The translations under genes and the position numbers were made by a program. A DNA stretch of 41,836 bases, taken from assembly GCA_902776475.1 (NCBI GenBank), contig CACYQD010000032.1:1-41836 (forward strand), written 5' to 3'. The stretch is from an uncultured Prevotellaceae bacterium. GTDB lineage: Bacteria > Bacteroidota > Bacteroidia > Bacteroidales > Bacteroidaceae. The notes under the pieces are model-generated. The model was not told the DNA's origin. It did not search any database and worked only from the letters and a program-made list of their open reading frames with translations. Of the stretch, positions 35,701 to 41,836 are shown in pieces (the first letter of the stretch is position 1; each line of letters opens with the position of its first letter).

Positions 35701-37803
35701 ATGACAGACCTGCTGCACCAAGATATCATGTACGCGCCCGGTGTAGGCCCCAAGCGCAAGGAGATGCTGAGCAAGGAACTCGGCATCCAGACCTTCGGGC
35801 AGTTGCTGGAGCACTATCCCTACAAATATATCGACCGGCGGCACATCTACCGGATCTCCGAACTGCTTGAGAGCATGTCGTTCATCCAAGTCAAAGGACG
35901 GATCCTCAGTTTCGAGTCCTTCGAGACCGGACGGCGCAGCAAACGGTTGGTGGCCCATTTCACCGACGGGCACGGCATCCTCGACCTGGTGTGGTTCTCC
36001 AAGACGCAGTATGTCACGAAAAACTACAAGATAGGCGAGGAATACATTGTCTTCGGCCGTCCCACGGTCTATGGCGGACGGTTTCAGATCTCCCACCCCG
36101 AGATCGAGCCCGCACAGAACGTACAACTCTCCACGATGGGCATGCAGCCCCATTACCACACGACGGAGCGGATGAAGAAGGCGGGATTCACCTCGCGCGC
36201 CATCGAGAAGATCGCCACCGGCATCCTCGACAGGATGACACAACCCCTGCCCGAGACCCTGCCGCCCTACATCACCGGACCGCTGCACCTCATCTCCCGC
36301 GACGAGGCCTTCCGGCTCATCCACCACCCACAGGACGCTTCCTCTCTCGACAAGGCCAAGTTCAGGCTGAAATTCGAGGAGCTCTTCTATGTGCAACTCA
36401 ATATCCTGCGCTATGCCAGCGACCAACGGCGGAAATACCGCGGCTATGTCTTCAGCCGTGTGGGAAAGCTCTTCAACGGGTTCTACAACGACTGTCTGCC
36501 CTTCCCCCTCACCGAGGCCCAGAAGCGCGTGGTGCGCGAGATCCATGCCGACATGAAGAGCGGCCGCCAGATGAACCGACTGTTGCAAGGCGACGTGGGG
36601 TCGGGCAAGACCCTGGTGGCCCTCCTGTCAATGCTCATCGCCCTCGACAACGGCTATCAGGCCTGTATCATGGCTCCTACTGAAATCCTGGCCGAACAGC
36701 ATCTCGCCACCATCCAGGAATTTCTCCGCGGCATGGCCGGCATCCGTGTGGAGATGCTCACCGGCATCGTGAAAGGCAAGCGCCGCCAGGAAGTGCTCAG
36801 CCAACTCGCCGACGGCAGCATCCACATCCTCGTGGGCACACACGCCATCATCGAGGACCCCGTGCAGTTTTTCCGCCTGGGCATCGCCGTCATCGACGAG
36901 CAGCACCGCTTCGGTGTGGCCCAGCGCGCCAAACTGTGGAACAAAAGCGTCAATCCGCCCCATGTGCTGGTGATGACCGCCACACCCATTCCCCGCACCC
37001 TGGCCATGACCATCTACGGCGACCTCGACGTCAGCGTGATCGACCAACTGCCGCCGGGCCGCAAACCCGTCTATACCGAGCACCGGTATGACGACCAACT
37101 GACAAGCCTCTACCAGGGCATCCGCCGGCAGATCAAGGCCGGACGGCAAGTCTATATCGTCTATCCCCTCATCAAGGAAAGCGGCAAGATCGACCTGCGC
37201 AACCTCGAGGAAGGTTTCCTGACGATGAAGGAAGTCTTCGCAGAGTTTCGCCTGAGCAAGGTGCACGGACAGATGAAGCCCCAGGAGAAAGAGGAGGAGA
37301 TGCAGAAATACCTCAGCGGCGAGACCCAGATCCTGGTCGCCACCACCGTCATCGAGGTGGGTGTCAACGTGCCCAACGCCTCGGTGATGGTCATCCTCGA
37401 CGCACAGCGCTTCGGCCTGTCGCAGCTCCATCAGTTGCGCGGCCGAGTGGGACGAGGCGCCGAACAGTCGTTCTGCATCCTCGTCACCACCCGCAAGATG
37501 AGCAAGGAGACCGCTCGGCGCATCGACATCATGTGCTCCACCAACGACGGATTCCAGATCGCCGAGGCCGACCTCAAACTCCGCGGTCCGGGCGACCTCG
37601 AGGGCACCCAGCAGAGTGGACTGGCCTTCGACCTGAAGATTGCCGATATCGCCCGCGACGGACAGATCGTGCAGCTCGCCCGCGACGAAGCCCAGAAAAT
37701 CATCGACAGCGATCCCACCTGCGAAAAAGCCGAGCACGCCCTGCTCTGGCAACGGCTCGCCGCCCTGCGGAAGACCAACATCAACTGGGGAGTCATTTCC
37801 TGA
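35701..37803 (+). CDS. recG: ATP-dependent DNA helicase RecG
   Basis: RecG remodels stalled replication forks and branched DNA. The 700-residue product has the N-terminal wedge domain (GVGPKRKEMLSKELGIQT, then the OB fold with FIQVKGRILSFE). Helicase domain 1 carries GDVGSGKT (297-304) and the DEQH box (399-402, VIDEQHRFGVAQR), followed by TATPIPRTLAMT. Helicase domain 2 has VATTVIEVGVNVPNA and QLRGRVGRG, and the C-terminal GPGDLEGTQQSG is also present. Length and motif order are normal. It follows the DJ-1 gene by 24 bp. Confidence 0.97.
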   Translation: MTDLLHQDIMYAPGVGPKRKEMLSKELGIQTFGQLLEHYPYKYIDRRHIYRISELLESMSFIQVKGRILSFESFETGRRSKRLVAHFTDGHGILDLVWFSKTQYVTKNYKIGEEYIVFGRPTVYGGRFQISHPEIEPAQNVQLSTMGMQPHYHTTERMKKAGFTSRAIEKIATGILDRMTQPLPETLPPYITGPLHLISRDEAFRLIHHPQDASSLDKAKFRLKFEELFYVQLNILRYASDQRRKYRGYVFSRVGKLFNGFYNDCLPFPLTEAQKRVVREIHADMKSGRQMNRLLQGDVGSGKTLVALLSMLIALDNGYQACIMAPTEILAEQHLATIQEFLRGMAGIRVEMLTGIVKGKRRQEVLSQLADGSIHILVGTHAIIEDPVQFFRLGIAVIDEQHRFGVAQRAKLWNKSVNPPHVLVMTATPIPRTLAMTIYGDLDVSVIDQLPPGRKPVYTEHRYDDQLTSLYQGIRRQIKAGRQVYIVYPLIKESGKIDLRNLEEGFLTMKEVFAEFRLSKVHGQMKPQEKEEEMQKYLSGETQILVATTVIEVGVNVPNASVMVILDAQRFGLSQLHQLRGRVGRGAEQSFCILVTTRKMSKETARRIDIMCSTNDGFQIAEADLKLRGPGDLEGTQQSGLAFDLKIADIARDGQIVQLARDEAQKIIDSDPTCEKAEHALLWQRLAALRKTNINWGVIS

Positions 37804-38042
37804 CCGACCCGTCTGCAGTCCCGCCTGGCAACAAGTTTTAACAAGATTTCTAAGTCCCTTTTAAGTGTTAAAAGAGCACTAAAAACTGTTAATGCTTCTT
37901 TTTTCCGCCTTTTTATCCGTACCTTTGCAGCGCAATGAAATAATTGACGTATGTTTTGTTTGCTTCGATTATTTCAAATACAAACTATTAGAAGATGAAT
38001 CGCCCCGACCCGGCATTCAGCTTAGAATCAAACAGGAGGATT
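37804..38042. other. Intergenic region between recG and the M23 peptidase gene
   Basis: CTTTTAA-GTG-TTAAAAG at 37858-37874 is a weak A+T-rich hairpin that could end recG transcription. TACCTTTG at 37920-37927 is a good -7 box for the next gene, giving a leader of about 110 nt. An in-frame ATG at 37995 opens before the preferred start. Confidence 0.55.
37920..37927 (+). promoter_or_regulatory. -7 box of the M23 peptidase gene
   Basis: TACCTTTG matches TAnnTTTG and is the same octamer found in the two purL promoter repeats. No clear -33 TTG precedes it. Confidence 0.6.
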
Positions 38043-39032
38043 ATGAATTTAAAGACAACCATCAAAACGCTTGCAATTTCAGCAATTCTGACAACCACCG
38101 CATTACCCGTCCTCGGGCAAGACCTCATCGCCCGCATGGCCCCGGTTGACAGAAAAGTGAGACAACTCGACACGCTGGCCTTGCAAAGCACCATAGAAAG
38201 AGAAAATCTGGAATCACCATCAGCCGACCTGTATCAAGACTGGGACAACCGCTACGCCCACAAGGCCACCGAACTGCCCGAAACTTATAGAATCAATCTG
38301 AAGAACTACTGCATGCCCACACCGAGCCGCGTGATCACTTCCCAATTCGGTCCGCGCTGGGGGCGTCAGCACAAAGGCCTCGACATCAAGGTCTATATCG
38401 GCGACACCATCCGCGCCGCCTTCTCCGGCAAGATCCGCGTCGTGAGATATGAAGCCAAAGGTTATGGCAACTATGTGGTGATCCGCCACAACAACGGACT
38501 GGAGACCATCTACGGTCACTTGTCAAAGCACCTGGTCAGAGAGAACCAGACCGTCCGCGCCGGCGATCCCATCGGTCTTGGCGGAAACACTGGACGAAGC
38601 ACAGGTTCACACCTGCATTTTGAGACCCGCCTTTGCGGTGTGGCCCTTAACCCCGCCCTCTTCTTCGACTTCCGCAATCAGGATGTCACCGGCGACTACT
38701 ATGTCTTCCGCCGCAGCACCATGGACCGCGAGTCGGCCAAGGCCACAGCAGCCCGCGGACAGAAAGTGTCGAGCTACACCAAGGAAGAGGTTTATGGTGG
38801 CAAGCGCAACACGACGACCAGCGCTCCCGTCGCTGTTGTGACAGAGGCAGCGGCTCCCGCTCCCCGTCCCGCCAACCGTCCCACTGGCATCAAGCACCAT
38901 CAGGTGGAAGCTGGAGAGACCATTTATTCCATCGCCAGGAAATATGACATGCCGGTCGAGAAATTGCAACAGATTAACGGCCTCGGTTCGAGTACAAGGC
39001 TGAGGACAGGACAGATGATCGTGCTGCAATAA
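38043..39032 (+). CDS. Secreted M23-type peptidoglycan peptidase with LysM domain
   Basis: This 329-residue exported protein has a type I signal peptide (MNLKTTIKTLAISAILTTTALPVLG/QD). The M23 lysostaphin-type domain (about 95-210) has the zinc ligands H110 and D114 (RQHKGLDIKV) and H192 in SHLHFE, plus H159 in YGHL. A linker rich in Ala/Pro/Thr (about 255-282) leads to a C-terminal LysM domain (about 283-328; VEAGETIYSIARKYDMPVEKLQQINGL). It should cut or bind cell-wall peptides in the periplasm. The start at 38043 is favoured by the signal peptide and by AGGAGG at 38034-38039, although the 3-nt gap is short. An in-frame ATG at 37995 would place 16 extra residues ahead of the signal peptide. 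Confidence 0.93.
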   Translation: MNLKTTIKTLAISAILTTTALPVLGQDLIARMAPVDRKVRQLDTLALQSTIERENLESPSADLYQDWDNRYAHKATELPETYRINLKNYCMPTPSRVITSQFGPRWGRQHKGLDIKVYIGDTIRAAFSGKIRVVRYEAKGYGNYVVIRHNNGLETIYGHLSKHLVRENQTVRAGDPIGLGGNTGRSTGSHLHFETRLCGVALNPALFFDFRNQDVTGDYYVFRRSTMDRESAKATAARGQKVSSYTKEEVYGGKRNTTTSAPVAVVTEAAAPAPRPANRPTGIKHHQVEAGETIYSIARKYDMPVEKLQQINGLGSSTRLRTGQMIVLQ

Positions 39033-39060
39033 TCCTGACCTACATGGCATACAAACAATA

Positions 39061-39097
39061 AAGAAGTGACGGTTGCGACCGTCACTTCTTTGTTTTT
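39061..39097. terminator. Bidirectional terminator hairpin
   Basis: AAGAAGTGACGGT (39061-39073) and ACCGTCACTTCTT (39078-39090) form a perfect 13-bp stem with loop TGCG, followed by TGTTTTT. It lies between the M23 gene and the convergent gene at 39129-39620 and may serve both. Confidence 0.85.
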
Positions 39098-39128
39098 CAA
39101 CACTTCTTGTTTTCGCTATTTTGTTTCG

Positions 39129-39620
39129 CTACTTCTTTGTTTCGCCTTTCCTTGTTGTTGTCCTATTTTTCACCTTCACGTTTCTGCCGTCAAAAGCACT
39201 GCCTTTCTTTACGCTGATGGAGCCCGAGACAGCTTTTGGCTTCGGCATTTTCCTGTGTTTCTCCTGCTTCTTCAGCGTCACCGAACGCTTGGAGGCTGAA
39301 GTATTTTGCTTACTGAAGACCTCCTTGTTCTTCACAGGCACCTCAGCCGGTTTTACCGTGGCGGCACGGGCCGATTTAGGCAGGACCTTGGTCTGAACCG
39401 GCACAGACTTGGCGGGCGTCGTCACAGAGGCCTTCTTCTGTTTGACATCTGAGGAGACCGCAGACTGCCTTGTCTTCACATCCAGCGGCCGATCAGGAGC
39501 CTTCACGGTTTGTCCGGAAGCCTTCTGCTTGACCGCCTTCATATTCTGCTGGGCGAAAGCATTGGGAGAAACCACCCATGCAGCCATCATCATGGCCGCG
39601 CAAATCATCCATTTTCTCAT
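39129..39620 (-). CDS. Small secreted lysine-rich protein, probably disordered
   Basis: This 163-residue protein has a type I signal peptide (MRKWMICAAMMMAAWVVSPNAFA/QQ). The mature part is dominated by Lys, Ser, Thr, Val and Pro, with very few hydrophobic clusters and repeated short motifs such as VKQK, VKP and VKN. It is strongly basic and probably unfolded. I do not recognise a family. A basic disordered secreted protein could bind nucleic acid or acidic polymers, but that is speculation. It is convergent with the M23 gene across a shared terminator. The frame is supported by the signal peptide and by codon use like its neighbours. Confidence 0.75.
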   Translation of the reverse strand: MRKWMICAAMMMAAWVVSPNAFAQQNMKAVKQKASGQTVKAPDRPLDVKTRQSAVSSDVKQKKASVTTPAKSVPVQTKVLPKSARAATVKPAEVPVKNKEVFSKQNTSASKRSVTLKKQEKHRKMPKPKAVSGSISVKKGSAFDGRNVKVKNRTTTRKGETKK

Positions 39621-39671
39621 TTTCGTATGTTTTTAGCGTTTTAACATTGATTCTTATTCCATACTTGCCGG

Positions 39672-40457
39672 TCAGTCCTTTTTCAGGAAGTTGCGGACGA
39701 CAAACCACCCATGCATGGCCAGAGTGGTCAGCAGACCATAGTGGCGGCGCATGACATCAAACCGCTCGCGCAGCGACTCTCGGTGATGCCGGGTTGTCTG
39801 TCCCTCCCTCAGGTAAAGGGCGATGACGCCGGGCACACGGCACAGCGATGTCCCTTCCCCGGCAGCTTTCTTCATCACCCTGATGCACCAGTCGACATCA
39901 GCCGAAAAGCGGTAGCGCAGGTCATAGGGCGTCGCCTGGGCCAGGTCTCTCCGGGCATAAAACGCCTGATGGCACACCAGCATACCTTGGCGGAACGACC
40001 GCCATGACAATTTGTCGGGAGGCGACAACCGCCGGTGATGGAGAAAACGGCCTTCCCCGTCGATGATGTCCGTATCGCCATACAGCACGGCAGGCAGACA
40101 ACCATCGCCCAGGCTCTCCGCCTCCATGGCGATGTTGAGGAGGGTATCCGCCTCGGGCAACCTGTCTCCGGCATTCAGGAAACAGACATAATCGCCGGAA
40201 GCCTTTGCCAGTCCTTTGTTCATCGCATCATAGATGCCCTTGTCGGGTTCAGAGCAGACCACGACTTGATGGCCATTGTCCATCTCGTCAGAACGGCGCA
40301 CGTAGTCACGGACCATACGGAGGGTATCGTCCTGTGAGGCCCCGTCGATGATGATATGCTCCACATCCGGATGCTGCTGCATGAGTACGCTGTCGAGCGT
40401 AGGCAGCACCACCGAGGCCGCGTTGTAGGTGATCGTGACGATGGAGAACGTAATCAT
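39672..40457 (-). CDS. Glycosyltransferase family 2 (WcaA-like)
   Basis: This 261-residue soluble or peripheral membrane enzyme has the GT-A fold. Seen are FSIVTITYNA at the N-terminus, the nucleotide-binding IIIDGASQDDT, SEPDKGIYDAMNKGLAKASGDY, and the metal-binding-type FLNAGD. Later FSADVDWCIRVMKKA is typical of the acceptor side. It transfers a sugar from a nucleotide donor, probably in capsule, exopolysaccharide or lipopolysaccharide assembly; donor and acceptor are not readable. The start overlaps the stop of the upstream GT4 gene by four bases (40454-40457), so the two are translationally coupled. Confidence 0.92.
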   Translation of the reverse strand: MITFSIVTITYNAASVVLPTLDSVLMQQHPDVEHIIIDGASQDDTLRMVRDYVRRSDEMDNGHQVVVCSEPDKGIYDAMNKGLAKASGDYVCFLNAGDRLPEADTLLNIAMEAESLGDGCLPAVLYGDTDIIDGEGRFLHHRRLSPPDKLSWRSFRQGMLVCHQAFYARRDLAQATPYDLRYRFSADVDWCIRVMKKAAGEGTSLCRVPGVIALYLREGQTTRHHRESLRERFDVMRRHYGLLTTLAMHGWFVVRNFLKKD

Positions 40458-41728
40458 ATACTGTAGTGCTTATAGGCCATGGCTTGGTTATAGACCTCGA
40501 TATAGCGCAGCGACACACTGTTCTGCGAATAGGATGTCATCACCTTCTTTACCGCCTGTGTGCACAATGACGCATAGTCAGCCTCCTCCAGCATCCATCT
40601 GATGCCATGCATCAAGTCCTCAGCATTGCAGTACTCAGCCACATAGCCGTTTTTCCTGTGGTCGATCTCCTCGGGGATGCCGCCGGTTTTGAATCCCACG
40701 CAAGGCACTCCGCAGGCCATGGCCTCCATGATGGTGTTGGGCAGATTGTCCTCGAGAGAAGGCAGGACGAAGACATCGACGGCATTATAGACATCGACAA
40801 TCCTCTTCTCGTCGTTCACATAACCGAGCGGATAGACAGGCAGGGCGAGTTTGTCAGTGAACTCCTCCGCATGACCACCCAGGATGGCCACGCCAAGGCG
40901 CTGCGAGGCTTCAGGATAAGTCTTCGCCATCTTGTCGATGGCCTCCACCAGATATTCCATGCCTTTGCGTTGATCCGTCACCCGTTGAGAGACGAAGAGG
41001 ATGATTTTGCGGTCCTCAGGCAGTCCGACGCGTTTCCTGGCACCTTTCTTGTCGATGGGATGAAACGTATGGGTGTCGATGGGGTTGGGGATGCTGGTGA
41101 TGACGTGCTGTGACAGGAGCGCACTCTGTTTGGCCTGTTGCTCCAGCCACCTGCTGCATGCCACGAAGGAGATGTGGTGGTTGTCAAGCAACTGTTTCTT
41201 GCGGTTCCAGACACGGTTGGAGAGGTCGTTGTCAGAACCGTTTCCCGGCAGCAACCGGCAGTTGCGGCAGGTCGTCTTAAACGCCTTGCAGCCATGCGTA
41301 TAGTGGCAGATGGCGGTAGCCGGCCAGGCGTCGTGCATGGTCCAAACAACCGGTTTGCCGCTCTGCAGGATTTTCCGGATGCTGGAGAGCGAGAGCATGC
41401 CCTGATTGATCCAACTGAGGTGGATGATGTCCGCCTCCTTGAACTCCCTCAGACCAGTGATGTCAAAACCCGAGTTGGCGATATCAATTTCGAAGAGATG
41501 TTTCTTGGAGAAACGCAGGCGGGTGAAGATGCACAGGCGTTCCCAGAGAAAATGCCATTGCGACTGCCAACCCTTGTTGAGTCCCACCACCGTGAGTGCA
41601 TCGGTTTCCTTGTCACGCACCAGCATCTTTGCTTTCACACCACTATTGTTCAGGGCTTCCATGAGTCTGTTGGCTGCCATGGCTGCTCCTCCTGTCCGTT
41701 CATTCGTATTGACAATCAGTACCCTCAT
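40454..41728 (-). CDS. Glycosyltransferase family 4
   Basis: This 424-residue GT-B enzyme starts MRVLIVNTNERTGGAAMAANRL, the N-terminal Rossmann segment. The C-terminal donor-binding domain has ILFVSQRVTDQRKGMEYLVEA and DVFVLPSLEDNLPNTIMEAM followed by ACGVPCVGF, where the second acidic residue of the usual EX7E pair region is present. A cysteine cluster (CHYTHGC, TCRNC; about residues 146-165) may bind a metal. The frame stays open upstream to 41776, but that part is the end of a group II intron, so ATG 41728 is the real start. It is the first gene of the GT4-GT2 pair in the window and lies 10 bp downstream of the intron end. It is probably part of a surface polysaccharide locus continuing to the right. 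Confidence 0.92.
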   Translation of the reverse strand: MRVLIVNTNERTGGAAMAANRLMEALNNSGVKAKMLVRDKETDALTVVGLNKGWQSQWHFLWERLCIFTRLRFSKKHLFEIDIANSGFDITGLREFKEADIIHLSWINQGMLSLSSIRKILQSGKPVVWTMHDAWPATAICHYTHGCKAFKTTCRNCRLLPGNGSDNDLSNRVWNRKKQLLDNHHISFVACSRWLEQQAKQSALLSQHVITSIPNPIDTHTFHPIDKKGARKRVGLPEDRKIILFVSQRVTDQRKGMEYLVEAIDKMAKTYPEASQRLGVAILGGHAEEFTDKLALPVYPLGYVNDEKRIVDVYNAVDVFVLPSLEDNLPNTIMEAMACGVPCVGFKTGGIPEEIDHRKNGYVAEYCNAEDLMHGIRWMLEEADYASLCTQAVKKVMTSYSQNSVSLRYIEVYNQAMAYKHYSI

Positions 41729-41738
41729 CGTAGAATGG

Positions 41739-41836
41739 GTCGAGTAAGTGGAGGGACTTTCACCCTCCCTTCTCACGGAACCGTGCTTGACAGTCTCCCA
41801 TCACACGGCTCTTCGTACTTAACTCTTTTGTTAATT
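41739..41836 (-). mobile_element. Group II intron, 3' end (domains V and VI), continues beyond the window
   Basis: On the minus strand a 34-nt domain V is followed by a domain VI hairpin (GGAGGG ... CCCTCC, 41768-41750) and then ACTTACTCGAC, a typical group II 3' end. The predicted last intron base is 41739. The intron body and any reverse-transcriptase gene would lie to the right of the window. The insertion point is 10 bp before the GT4 start codon. Confidence 0.88.
41778..41811 (-). ncRNA. Group II intron domain V
   Basis: The 34 nt fold as expected: an 8-bp lower stem (GAGCCGTG with CACGGTTC), a 2-nt bulge (AG), a 6-bp upper stem (TGATGG with CTGTCA) and a GAGA tetraloop of the GNRA type. 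The AGC catalytic triad is present in the lower stem. The sum 8+6+4+6+2+8 equals 34, the standard domain V length. Confidence 0.92.

Noticed and set aside
41729-41776. 16 extra N-terminal residues of the GT4 protein
   Set aside because: The upstream in-frame part translates the 3' end of a group II intron; the Rossmann segment starts at the ATG at 41728.

Overview
The window looks like a chromosomal segment of a Bacteroidales bacterium, most likely a GC-rich member of the Prevotella group. The evidence is a complete starch-utilisation (Sus) locus with SusC/SusD/SusE/SusF proteins, Bacteroidetes-type promoters (TAnnTTTG boxes), lipoprotein-rich operons and a C-terminal tail resembling a type IX secretion signal. 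No rRNA, tRNA or CRISPR array was seen.

Layout. (1) 1-5000, plus strand: purL behind a repeated promoter cassette, then two overlapping half-size chromate (CHR) transporters. An inverted-repeat block (5008-5138) separates them from the convergent starch genes. (2) 5200-14063, minus strand: a tight operon malQ (GH77) - susB (GH97) - type I pullulanase - susA (GH13). The pullulanase gene is broken by a 100-bp duplicated segment that replaces part of its N-terminal region. (3) 14064-16555: a repeat-rich island. Two arrays of a 9-bp CTAG unit flank a four-helix-bundle protein gene that itself carries 42-bp coiled-coil repeats. A small SemiSWEET-like transporter gene follows, then an 11-bp tandem array. 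(4) 16556-18974, minus strand: an MFS sugar transporter and a LacI-type regulator. (5) 19256-30327, plus strand: susC-susD-susE-susF, an OmpA-like protein and an extracellular alpha-amylase with a starch-binding module. (6) 30418-41728: two unknown lipoproteins, ABC exporter, NAD kinase, DJ-1 protein, recG, LysM/M23 peptidase, a lysine-rich secreted protein and two glycosyltransferases. (7) 41739-41836: the 3' end of a group II intron, running off the right edge, 10 bp upstream of a glycosyltransferase start codon.

How it works together (inference from the families). The extracellular amylase and the SusC-F complex would cut, bind and import starch oligosaccharides. SusA, SusB and pullulanase would trim them in the periplasm. 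The MFS protein, and perhaps the SemiSWEET, would move sugars across the inner membrane, and MalQ would process maltodextrins in the cytoplasm. An identical 17-nt operator (TGCGCAAACGTTTGCAC) lies upstream of malQ and between lacI and susC. Its centre is 62.5 bp from the -7 box in both starch promoters, so the LacI protein probably controls both arms, in place of the SusR of Bacteroides thetaiotaomicron.

The points most worth following are the paired operators, the CTAG arrays around the four-helix-bundle gene, the pullulanase rearrangement (biological or an assembly fault), the apparent type IX secretion of the amylase, and the intron end at the edge.
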